From the NCBI GenBank assembly GCA_019747875.1, contig JAIEQI010000192.1:1-36881 (forward strand): a DNA stretch of 36,881 nucleotides, written 5' to 3'. The notes under the pieces were generated by a model. It was not told where the DNA came from and ran no database searches. It was given only the letters and a program-made list of their open reading frames with translations. Below are positions 16,008 through 23,347 of this stretch, in pieces. A program made the translations under genes and the position numbers. This DNA is from Candidatus Obscuribacterales bacterium (lineage in GTDB: Bacteria; Cyanobacteriota; Vampirovibrionia; Obscuribacterales; Obscuribacteraceae). Numbering within the stretch: the first letter of the stretch is position 1; each line of letters begins with the position of its first letter.

Positions 16008-16037
16008 ATCTTATTGGCAGTTCCATAAACCCGTCAA
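16008..16037 (-). promoter_or_regulatory. sigma-70-type promoter of the leader-aspS transcript
   Basis: On the minus strand TTGACG (16037-16032) and TAAGAT (16013-16008) are separated by 18 bases. They match consensus at 5/6 and 4/6. Transcription would start near 16001, about 23 bases before the leader GTG and 230 before the aspS ATG. A second TTGACT at 16006-16001 has a possible TATTGT partner, but that would leave no ribosome site for the leader. Confidence 0.55.
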
Positions 16038-16161
16038 GCGATTGCAACGAATATTTCGCTCATCTATTTCTCACCTGCCGTTTTCTTTCCCTGAAGCGGC
16101 TGCCATCGTCTGGAGATATCCTCCTGGCGGATCTGGCGCCGGACTGAACGCCAACGCGGCT

Positions 16162-17295
16162 CTATTTTGCCCGTTCGTACCAATCGCCTGGTAATCGCGT
16201 TAACAACCCCGCTAATTCGAGCATGGTCAAGGTGGCGGAAAGTTCGCCGGCTTGCATTGCGGTTCTCTCGCAGAGCGTGTCGAAGTGAATTGGCTCGGCG
16301 ATGACCAGATCATAGACTTCTTTCTCTCTGCCGTAGAGTTTCACAGCCGTTGGTCTGTCGCCGTCGACCTTGCCTGGTACTTTTTCCCAACCCATCTCTT
16401 TTAGTACATCATTGTGGCTGGTGCATATGTGCGCCCGATCTTCCCTGATCAATTTGTGTGGACCCTCCGACATAGGGCTGTCCACCCGGCCGGGCACTGC
16501 GAAAACCTCTCTACTCTGGTCGAAGGCAATTTTGGCTGTGATCAAGGATCCAGAACTCGTACCACCTTCCACTACGATGACAGCTTGGCTTAATCCGCTC
16601 ACGATGCGGTTGCGAGCCGGAAATCGAAACTTCTCAGGTGTCGTTCCAGGGAAGTATTCTGAAATTATTGCGCCTTTGTTTTCGTCAACGATTGTTTTGA
16701 AAAGTTTGCGGTTAGATGACGGGTAGCAGACGTCCGGTCCACATCCCAAAACCGCGATGGTGGGCGAGCCGCCTTCGATGGCTCCCCAGTGAGCAAGCGA
16801 ATCGATGCCGACTGCCATGCCACTAATTACGGTGACACCATTTTCTGATAGCCCGCGTGCAAACTCCTTCGCTAACTTTTGCCCGTATGTCGTAGGATGC
16901 CGCGTGCCGACTACGGCGGCCACATTATTGAATGCAGAAAAATTGATTTGCCCGTTTACGAAGAGGCAGATAGGCGGGTCCGCTATATTTCTCAGATAAA
17001 CCGGATATGAGGAGTCTTTCAGAGTCCAAACCTGGATGTTGTCGTCTTTCAATTTCTGCAACAACTTCCCGGGATCAATTCCTTTCCTCCCTTGCTCCAT
17101 CGCCGCAATCGTTTCGGGACCAAAGCCAGGCATACGCTGCAAAACCGCAGGTGATGCGTTCCATGCCGTCACCATGCTGCCTAAACGTTCATCCAGCAGT
17201 TGCACTCTTTTAGGACCGACACCATTGAGCAAACTAAACGCCACCCAGTGCGCCAGTTCCTCTTCCGTCAGTTCTTTTTCGTCTTCAGTTAGCAT
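16162..17295 (-). CDS. dprA: DNA-processing protein DprA
   Basis: A 377-residue protein that loads RecA on incoming single-stranded DNA during natural transformation. It has an N-terminal helical SAM/HhH-like region (about 12-70), then a Rossmann-like DprA domain with GTRHPTTYG (130-138), SGMAVGIDSLAHW (158-170), FPARNRIVSGLS (225-236) and GGTSSGSLITA (244-254). The C-terminal winged helix (about 318-377) resembles DprA_WH. All key elements are intact, so the organism may be competent, although DprA is common in non-competent bacteria too. It sits upstream of aspS with 183 bases between, which contain the aspS leader promoter. Confidence 0.95.
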   Translation of the reverse strand: MLTEDEKELTEEELAHWVAFSLLNGVGPKRVQLLDERLGSMVTAWNASPAVLQRMPGFGPETIAAMEQGRKGIDPGKLLQKLKDDNIQVWTLKDSSYPVYLRNIADPPICLFVNGQINFSAFNNVAAVVGTRHPTTYGQKLAKEFARGLSENGVTVISGMAVGIDSLAHWGAIEGGSPTIAVLGCGPDVCYPSSNRKLFKTIVDENKGAIISEYFPGTTPEKFRFPARNRIVSGLSQAVIVVEGGTSSGSLITAKIAFDQSREVFAVPGRVDSPMSEGPHKLIREDRAHICTSHNDVLKEMGWEKVPGKVDGDRPTAVKLYGREKEVYDLVIAEPIHFDTLCERTAMQAGELSATLTMLELAGLLTRLPGDWYERAK

Positions 17296-17445
17296 AGCTG
17301 TAAGTTTTTAGCTGACCTACGTAATTCCCCCGATGGAAGACAGATAAGAGAGACATATACTCAATGCTGCCGCGCTAAGCGGCCTCCTCGCTGCACTTCT
17401 TCAGCCTAGATTATCTCAGGCCGAACCTATAAAGTAGGTTTTCTA

Positions 17446-18189
17446 ATGTCAATACATGCATCTTTTCGCAGATTTGCCTGCTTTGCAGGCGCGACCGCCG
17501 TTTTAATGTTTGGGCTCGCTTCCCCTGTGAAGGTTCAAGCTCAAGAAATGGGGTTTGGCTCTCAAAGCAGCCCAGTGCCTAAATTCTCTCTGCAGGTCAG
17601 CAAAGATGAGCTTGGAGTTTTCAAAGATGCCAATGCCGGAGCACCGGCATATGTGACGCCTGCGCCCGGTCCTATCGTGCAAAGAGCTGCCCTTCCAAGT
17701 GGAACGCCGCAACTGCCGCCGGCTTTAAGGCAGGCCCTAGAGCAGGCTAAGCTAAAAGCCATGCAGGCGAGCACCGATAAGCCCAATTCATATCTTGAAG
17801 AGTACAACGTAAACTGGCAACCATGGATAGCGGCAATGGCTAGCACCTGGTATGGAAACCTCCGCTACCACGAGCATAGCTATGGCATCCAGTTCCATAC
17901 ACCTAGACCTGCGCTCATACAATTCACCTGCTATGCTGATGGACATATAGGGAATGTGGTACTAAGACAGAGTTCCGGAATTCCTGTGTATGATGAATTG
18001 CAGATTGCCTCCCTTATGCAGGTTGCGCCGCTGGCTCCATTCCCGAAAGGAACAGCAAAAAACAGCATTACGCTTGTACAAGGTTGGGAATCTCACCGAA
18101 AGCGTCCGGGCGAATCTGACTTCCAAGCTAATCAATTTGCTGCCAAATATGGAATGGAGAAAGTGAGTAGATGGGCGGGATCCCAATAA
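17446..18189 (+). CDS. secreted protein with TonB C-terminal-like domain
   Basis: A 247-residue exported protein; the signal peptide is 1-32 (cleavage VQA/QE). A flexible Pro/Gln-rich segment follows, then a domain at about 120-225 with WIAAMASTWYGNL, strands PALIQFTCYADGHIGNVVLRQ and the helix YDELQIASLMQVAPL. This resembles a TonB C-terminal fold. It shares the architecture of the protein at 9865. No membrane anchor is present, so it is probably periplasmic and does not transduce energy by itself. Its end overlaps the next gene by 19 bases, which points to translational coupling. A small inverted repeat AACCTA/TAGGTT lies just before the start. Confidence 0.75.
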   Translation: MSIHASFRRFACFAGATAVLMFGLASPVKVQAQEMGFGSQSSPVPKFSLQVSKDELGVFKDANAGAPAYVTPAPGPIVQRAALPSGTPQLPPALRQALEQAKLKAMQASTDKPNSYLEEYNVNWQPWIAAMASTWYGNLRYHEHSYGIQFHTPRPALIQFTCYADGHIGNVVLRQSSGIPVYDELQIASLMQVAPLAPFPKGTAKNSITLVQGWESHRKRPGESDFQANQFAAKYGMEKVSRWAGSQ

Positions 18190-20327
18190 TCAAAGATCTT
18201 TCTCGCAAACTCGTACTTTTTGCGTCTCTGACACTTGCCTTTACAATTTCCATATCAGACACTTTCGCCGCCAATATCGAAGTATTGACTAAGCTTGAGA
18301 AGTGGCTGTTTTTTGCTACTTTTGCCGATGAGCCGGAAGAGAAGAGAATTGCGCGGCTGGAAGATAAGGTCTTCGGCGAGACGGGCGAGGGGTCTCTTGA
18401 TGAGCGCCTCAATAAACTCGATCAAGTACTAAGCCAGCGCCAAAAGGATAAAGAGGATGCTTCTGCTTCTTCCAGCTCTGCTGCTGGTGCAGCTTCTACT
18501 ACCAGTAGTGCTGGTTCATCAGGGACTGGCGTTGATTCGTCTGGATCGGGGTCGTACACTGCGGATTTTGCCGGAAATACTCAGTCAGCAAGCAACGGCG
18601 TTCCCCCCAAGCCTCTAAGTGAAGATCAGATTCCTGAATTCCCAGCCGGAGGAGCTGACAAAGCGGGGAAGAATTCGAAAAATTCGAAGGGCGCTTCCAA
18701 AGGCTCCAATAAAATAGCTCAGACACCGCTGCCGAAAGCGAATATGCCAAGCGTATCGCCTCCAGGTCAGAGCTACCCTTCTCAAGGTGGTGGCAGCCCC
18801 TCTGGCGGAGCGTATGGGGCCGGCAACAGCTATCCTAATAACTCGCAACAAAGCACAATGCCATCGCGGCCGGTGCAACCAACTGGTGGCGCTGGCGGTG
18901 CTCAGTCGCAAGGAAACTATGAGGCTGAACGGCAGCGAATTGCGGTGCAGGCGGCACGAGAACAAGAGATGCAAGACCTCTTGCAGGAAGGCGCCAGGCT
19001 GTGGCGCAATCGACATGGTGTCGAAGCTGTCGAGCGGTTCGAACAGGTCTTGAGACTTGATCCACAAAATGCGGAAGCTCACTTTAGTATTGGCGTAATT
19101 CAGGAGTCTCTTGGTAAATACACTGAGGCGTTGGCTCATTATCAAAGCGCCAGAAAAACGAATCCAAGTAACAACGATTATGATGATGCCGTTGATGCGG
19201 TGCTTAAGAAATTACAGAGTCAAAGACCAGGCACTGCTGCTCCAGCTAATAAGGGTTTGGTTGATCAAGCCACTGCTGCGTTCAAACGTGCTGAGTACTT
19301 CTCCGCTCTTGATCTATTCAAACAGGCTGATGCGAAAACACCAAATCAACCGCTGGTCAAGTACAACATCGGCAGCTGTTATTTGATGTTGAAGGACCAT
19401 TTCAATGCGCTCGAGAACTTTAAGCTAGCTAAAGAGCTTGAACCAACAAACGAGCGTTTTAACCGAGCTTATAACGAACTTTCAGCCGAGATGCGGAAGA
19501 ACGAAGCTGCAACCCAAGCTGTTCAACAGGAGTATGGCGGCGGACCGGCAGTATCAGCGGCTGGGGGCGGGGGCGCGAAGAACTCTGGAATGACACCTAA
19601 GAATCAGAATCAAGGATCGATGAATTATCCAGGGCAGATGCCTAATCAAAGGACTTCGATGCCTCAACAATCAATGCCGCAAAGTGCATATGGGGGATCA
19701 TCGCAAGCATATCCTCAATCATCGCCTTATGGCGGGCAGGCTGGTTCACAACAGGGTTCAGGTTTTGGTGGCTATCCACAGCAAGGTGGCGGCAACCCTT
19801 ATCAACAAAATTCCTATGGGAACCCTGCCGGCAATGTGAACTCATATCAGGGTGGGCAGTTTCAGCAAACGAATCCGTACCAGGGGCAACCGCAGTATCA
19901 GCAAGCGCCGCAATATCCACAAATGGGAATGAATCAGCAACAAATGGGTATGCAGGGAAACCCGATGCAAGGTGGTCAAATGGGTATGCAGGGGAATCCG
20001 ATCGGAATGCAAAGTAATCCATACGGCGCTCCTATGCAAAATCAACAACAGTTCATGCAGCAGCCTCCGGTTTCATCGCAGGATTTGACGACCACTTACG
20101 GATTGAAAGTTAAAGGTGGCAATGAAGGTTGCGAAATCGTCGGTATTCGCAGCGGTAGTCGTGCAGCTAGAGCTGGACTGCAGCTCGGTGATGTGATTCG
20201 GACGGCTGATGGCAATGAAGTAATGCAAGCGTCGCAGCTCAATCAAGTCTTTCAGCAATTGAACTCTAGCCAGAGCTTTCCAATGCTAATCTTCCGAAAA
20301 GGAAACATCCAACCAATTCAGTTCTAA
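18171..20327 (+). CDS. secreted TPR and PDZ domain protein with Gln/Gly/Pro-rich linker
   Basis: A 718-residue exported protein. Signal peptide 1-33 (TFA/AN). Next is a charged segment RIARLEDKVFGE and LDERLNKLDQVL, then a Ser/Gly-rich linker. TPR-like helices lie at about 266-336 and 361-437 (AHFSIGVIQESLGKYTEALAHY, YNIGSCYLMLKDHFNALENF). A low-complexity Gln/Gly/Met/Pro/Tyr region (about 443-633) precedes a C-terminal PDZ domain (about 636-718: GLQLGDVIRTADG). The PDZ and TPR parts suggest a periplasmic or surface adaptor. The Q/G/Y-rich stretch could be flexible or self-associating. It overlaps the preceding TonB-C-like gene by 19 bases, so the two are made together. Function unknown. Confidence 0.83.
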   Translation: MGGIPIIKDLSRKLVLFASLTLAFTISISDTFAANIEVLTKLEKWLFFATFADEPEEKRIARLEDKVFGETGEGSLDERLNKLDQVLSQRQKDKEDASASSSSAAGAASTTSSAGSSGTGVDSSGSGSYTADFAGNTQSASNGVPPKPLSEDQIPEFPAGGADKAGKNSKNSKGASKGSNKIAQTPLPKANMPSVSPPGQSYPSQGGGSPSGGAYGAGNSYPNNSQQSTMPSRPVQPTGGAGGAQSQGNYEAERQRIAVQAAREQEMQDLLQEGARLWRNRHGVEAVERFEQVLRLDPQNAEAHFSIGVIQESLGKYTEALAHYQSARKTNPSNNDYDDAVDAVLKKLQSQRPGTAAPANKGLVDQATAAFKRAEYFSALDLFKQADAKTPNQPLVKYNIGSCYLMLKDHFNALENFKLAKELEPTNERFNRAYNELSAEMRKNEAATQAVQQEYGGGPAVSAAGGGGAKNSGMTPKNQNQGSMNYPGQMPNQRTSMPQQSMPQSAYGGSSQAYPQSSPYGGQAGSQQGSGFGGYPQQGGGNPYQQNSYGNPAGNVNSYQGGQFQQTNPYQGQPQYQQAPQYPQMGMNQQQMGMQGNPMQGGQMGMQGNPIGMQSNPYGAPMQNQQQFMQQPPVSSQDLTTTYGLKVKGGNEGCEIVGIRSGSRAARAGLQLGDVIRTADGNEVMQASQLNQVFQQLNSSQSFPMLIFRKGNIQPIQF

Positions 20328-20479
20328 TTATGATTCGAATGATGGGGGCGCCTACTTCGATCTTTTGCCTTACAATTGATGCTTGTTTCGCGACCCATGA
20401 TCTGCGGACCTCCCCTCGCAGCGAATACCGTAGATGGAAACACGCAGGCTGATGCTTACCCACCCTCTCAAAGGGCACA

Positions 20480-20485
20480 TATAAT
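20480..20485 (+). promoter_or_regulatory. -10 box of the TPR/pseudokinase operon
   Basis: A perfect TATAAT. A poor -35 (TTACCC, 20456-20461) lies 18 bases upstream. Transcription would start near 20492, about 20 bases before the TTG start and its ribosome site. Confidence 0.5.
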
Positions 20486-20512
20486 AGTGTGGAAAAGGGA
20501 TGAGGTGTCAGT

Positions 20513-21118
20513 TTGTTGGACCGGCTGATAAACATCGGATTAGGGCTCGTCATTAGCTCATTGCTAGGTGTTATCGCGTATAACCTCTTCTGGCCTCAAG
20601 CCGAAATGGATGTAAGCCAACCCACTCCCACGGAAAAGATTCAGGACTATATTTCAAAAATTGATGATGCTTTGCCTTTGAATCAATTCGCTAGCGCAGA
20701 AGCTGCCGTCACAGAAGCAATGAAAATTGCTATTCCGATCGGCGGGCAAGAAGGACCAGAGGTCGGAAAAGTCCTTGCAAAAAGAGGCGAGTTGCGGCTT
20801 CGTCAGGGAAAAAAGGAAGAAGCAGAAGCCGATTACAAGCATGCTCTTACAATCTTCGAAAAAACAAATTTGATGGAGTACGAATCAGCTCAACCAGTCT
20901 ATGTAAAACTATCCGACCTCTACTTCAAACGCGAAGAATTCGACAAGTCCGAAGAATGTCTGATGCGCGGTTTGCGACAAGCTGAAAAAGCAAGCGACGA
21001 ATCGGCGCAAGCAAGATTTTGGCGTGCAATTGCACTTGTAAAAGAAAAACAAGGCAAGTCAGATGAGGCTGAACAATGCAACGATAAGGCAGCTCGATTG
21101 ACAGGGCGTCAACGATGA
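20513..21118 (+). CDS. membrane-anchored TPR protein
   Basis: A 201-residue protein with an N-terminal transmembrane helix (about 5-24, LINIGLGLVISSLLGVIAYN) and three TPR-like helix pairs (about 45-195, for example VYVKLSDLYFKREEFDKSEECL). No ATG is in frame. TTG 20513 or the next codon TTG 20516 must be the start, with GAGGTG (20502-20507) 5 or 8 bases upstream. The stop overlaps the next gene's ATG (ATGA, 21115-21118), which implies translational coupling. It probably serves as a membrane scaffold for the kinase-like protein that follows. Partner and signal are unknown. Confidence 0.78.
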   Translation: MLDRLINIGLGLVISSLLGVIAYNLFWPQAEMDVSQPTPTEKIQDYISKIDDALPLNQFASAEAAVTEAMKIAIPIGGQEGPEVGKVLAKRGELRLRQGKKEEAEADYKHALTIFEKTNLMEYESAQPVYVKLSDLYFKREEFDKSEECLMRGLRQAEKASDESAQARFWRAIALVKEKQGKSDEAEQCNDKAARLTGRQR

Positions 21119-22095
21119 GTAGAGACATGCTTGGACGGGACGGCAAGACCAAGTATTGCATGGCGTGTAATCGTGCTGTCGCGGATCAGTTCTCCCATTG
21201 TCCACAAGATGGAACTCTTCTTGTGGAATCGAGTTTAGTGAGCGAGGAAGAGTTGATTGGTACTTTAACTCAAAGGTACGAGTTGAGTGGACGAATTGAC
21301 TCGCATAATACGATCAACTTTCTTTTGAGTGATCGCGAGTTGAATCGGAAAGTGGTGGCGAAGGTTCTCAGGCTCACTGCAACTTTTGAACGAGATTGTG
21401 AAAGATTCGAACGCATGGCTGAGACGCTCAAAAAACTAAATCACCCCGGTATTCCAAAACTCATTGGACAGGGCAATATAAGAGAGTTTCCTTACCTACT
21501 TCTTGAATTTAAGGAAGGTCAGACGCTGCAAGCGCTCGTCAAAGATCGAGGGAAAATGAAGGTCACCGATGTCTGCAAGATCTTTATTCAAGTTTGTGCG
21601 ACCCTGCGCCATGCTCATGATCGATCCATATTTCATCAAGAACTTACGGCGAAAGATATTATCTGCAAAGAAAACAAGGATCAAAAATGGGAAGTGGCTG
21701 TCATTGATTTTGGTAAAGGAAAGCCGCTGATTCACGGCGACAATAGAGCCCAGCAGCTAACAGAGAAAGGTGATATTTTTGGCAGTGCTGCCGTGCTGGC
21801 GCCTGAAATTTTCCTGGGCACACAGAGTGTCGATGCCCTTTCCAACATCTACTCGATCGGATGCATTATGTATTTTGCAGTAAGCGGAAAGTATCCATAC
21901 CAGGCGCCTAATTGGATGGCTGTACTTCACAAGCATGCCAATTCGATGCCTGCACCAATTTTCTCTGCCGGTTACAAGACGAATGCGGACAGAAAAATCG
22001 AAGAAGTGATCTTACGTGCAATGAGCAAGGAAAGAGACAAACGATTCGAGAATCTCACTAGCTTATCTAAAGCACTGCAAGAAGTAATGGAGTAA
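21115..22095 (+). CDS. zinc-ribbon protein kinase-like protein, degenerate catalytic loop
   Basis: A 326-residue protein. An N-terminal zinc-ribbon-like motif (C15, C18, C29; YCMACN...HCPQDG) is followed by a Ser/Thr-kinase-like fold (about 53-325). The VAxK lysine is K83 and DFG is D198-G200. An APE motif (229-231) is kept. The glycine-rich loop is not recognisable. The HRDxKxxN catalytic loop reads HQELTAKD (174-181): catalytic Asp is Glu, the Lys is Thr and the metal-binding Asn is Asp. That argues for a pseudokinase or a very atypical kinase. It is coupled by a 4-base overlap to the TPR membrane protein upstream. Confidence 0.85.
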   Translation: MSRDMLGRDGKTKYCMACNRAVADQFSHCPQDGTLLVESSLVSEEELIGTLTQRYELSGRIDSHNTINFLLSDRELNRKVVAKVLRLTATFERDCERFERMAETLKKLNHPGIPKLIGQGNIREFPYLLLEFKEGQTLQALVKDRGKMKVTDVCKIFIQVCATLRHAHDRSIFHQELTAKDIICKENKDQKWEVAVIDFGKGKPLIHGDNRAQQLTEKGDIFGSAAVLAPEIFLGTQSVDALSNIYSIGCIMYFAVSGKYPYQAPNWMAVLHKHANSMPAPIFSAGYKTNADRKIEEVILRAMSKERDKRFENLTSLSKALQEVME

Positions 22096-22533
22096 TTAGG
22101 TGCGTTCCAGTTTTCGCCCCATGCTAGCTGACCACCAGACGGCCCAAAGTAATACGAATTGAAATGGAAGTCGCAGCCATAGCGCATATTCAGGTATCCA
22201 GCCGAAATCAATTTTCCTCATCGCCATGTTTATATTGGCTGGGAATACGGCGATGAGCAGTAGTATCATCGCAGCCCCGGCATATCTGCGTGTTTTGGGA
22301 ATCAACAGAAAGACTGCTCCTAGTATTTCAAATATCCCACTGAGTGATACAAGAAACTGGTGCCCCGGTAGGTACTCTGGCATGATTTTTAGAAACGGTT
22401 GCGGATGCAAAAAATGCATAAGCCCCGAATAAGTGAAGAGCATCGCAAGTAAGATCAAGAGCGCGATTTTGATTTTGCCAATGGGGATATGTCCGCCGCT
22501 CTTACCGGCAGACTCTAAAACTGGATCTGGCAT
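22096..22533 (-). CDS. DoxX-like four-helix membrane protein
   Basis: A 145-residue membrane protein with four predicted transmembrane helices (about 20-40, 61-79, 83-103, 116-136). The HFLHPQPFLKIMPEYLP loop after TM1 and the FEILGAVFLL helix are typical of the DoxX/DUF4267-like group. Members are linked to quinone or thiosulfate redox, or are of unknown role. It overlaps the upstream LRR gene by 19 bases, so both are in one operon. Its stop abuts that of the convergent kinase-like gene. Confidence 0.82.
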   Translation of the reverse strand: MPDPVLESAGKSGGHIPIGKIKIALLILLAMLFTYSGLMHFLHPQPFLKIMPEYLPGHQFLVSLSGIFEILGAVFLLIPKTRRYAGAAMILLLIAVFPANINMAMRKIDFGWIPEYALWLRLPFQFVLLWAVWWSASMGRKLERT

Positions 22534-23246
22534 GCAGAAAGTCCAGCTTGCAAGATGCTGAGCCCCTCGTCTGAGATGGCGGTATCTGATATATCTAAAA
22601 AACGCAAGTTCGGTATCTTCAGCAATTCGTCGAGTGCGTCATCGGTAAGCGAGCAAGCTGACAAAGACAAATCCTGCAATTTGTTCATTTTCGCAAGCGT
22701 CGCTAATCCGCGATCTGTAATCATTGTCATACTCAGATCAAGTTCACGCAAATCGATCAAATTCAGTAGCATCGGCAGATCTTCATCGTTTGTTCGAGTC
22801 AGCGAAAGAGAAAGTGACTCGAGGCTCTGCAACTCGCAAATGAATGCCAGTCCTTTGCTGCTTATTTGCGATCGGGAGATATTAAGAGCTCTCAGCCCAT
22901 GAATTGATGCGAGCAGCTCACAATCTTGATCGTTGGCAGAAGAGTCGTCATTCTCATCGCGCCCCAGTTCGAAAAGATCCTCAATCAATTCATCGAAAAC
23001 CAGTTCAAACGGATTATGGAAATAGACTAGCTGAATCGTTGACGGATCGAGCTTGGAAAGTACTTCGCGCCGAACCGCAACATTATGATTAAACACAATG
23101 CCAATATATTCGCAGGTGGGAAGCGTTATCTCACCGCTTGCCTCACAGAGCCATTCTATCTGGGTATCATCAAGAGAATAAGGCTTTTCTGCAATGAAAA
23201 GCAATCCGGCTGCTTCGTGTTCTGGGAAAACCAATAACTGCTGCAT
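22515..23246 (-). CDS. leucine-rich repeat protein
   Basis: A 243-residue protein. Residues 1-105 have no recognised domain (MQQLLVFPEHEAAGLLFIAEK...). From about 110 to 240 there are five leucine-rich repeats of about 24 residues with a LxxLxLSxTxIxDxGL pattern (LRELDLSMTMITDRGL, LRFLDISDTAISDEGL), close to the ribonuclease-inhibitor/GALA style. LRRs bind proteins. There is no signal peptide, so it is probably cytosolic. The distal gene is the DoxX-like protein. Its specific partner is unknown. Confidence 0.83.
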   Translation of the reverse strand: MQQLLVFPEHEAAGLLFIAEKPYSLDDTQIEWLCEASGEITLPTCEYIGIVFNHNVAVRREVLSKLDPSTIQLVYFHNPFELVFDELIEDLFELGRDENDDSSANDQDCELLASIHGLRALNISRSQISSKGLAFICELQSLESLSLSLTRTNDEDLPMLLNLIDLRELDLSMTMITDRGLATLAKMNKLQDLSLSACSLTDDALDELLKIPNLRFLDISDTAISDEGLSILQAGLSACQIQF

Positions 23247-23347
23247 AGACCATCATCATAACATTAAGACGGGCACAAAAATCATCGTTTTTCCTATGTA
23301 TATAAGACTGCGGATTGAGGCAAAATAATAATACTGAGGAGAAGCCT

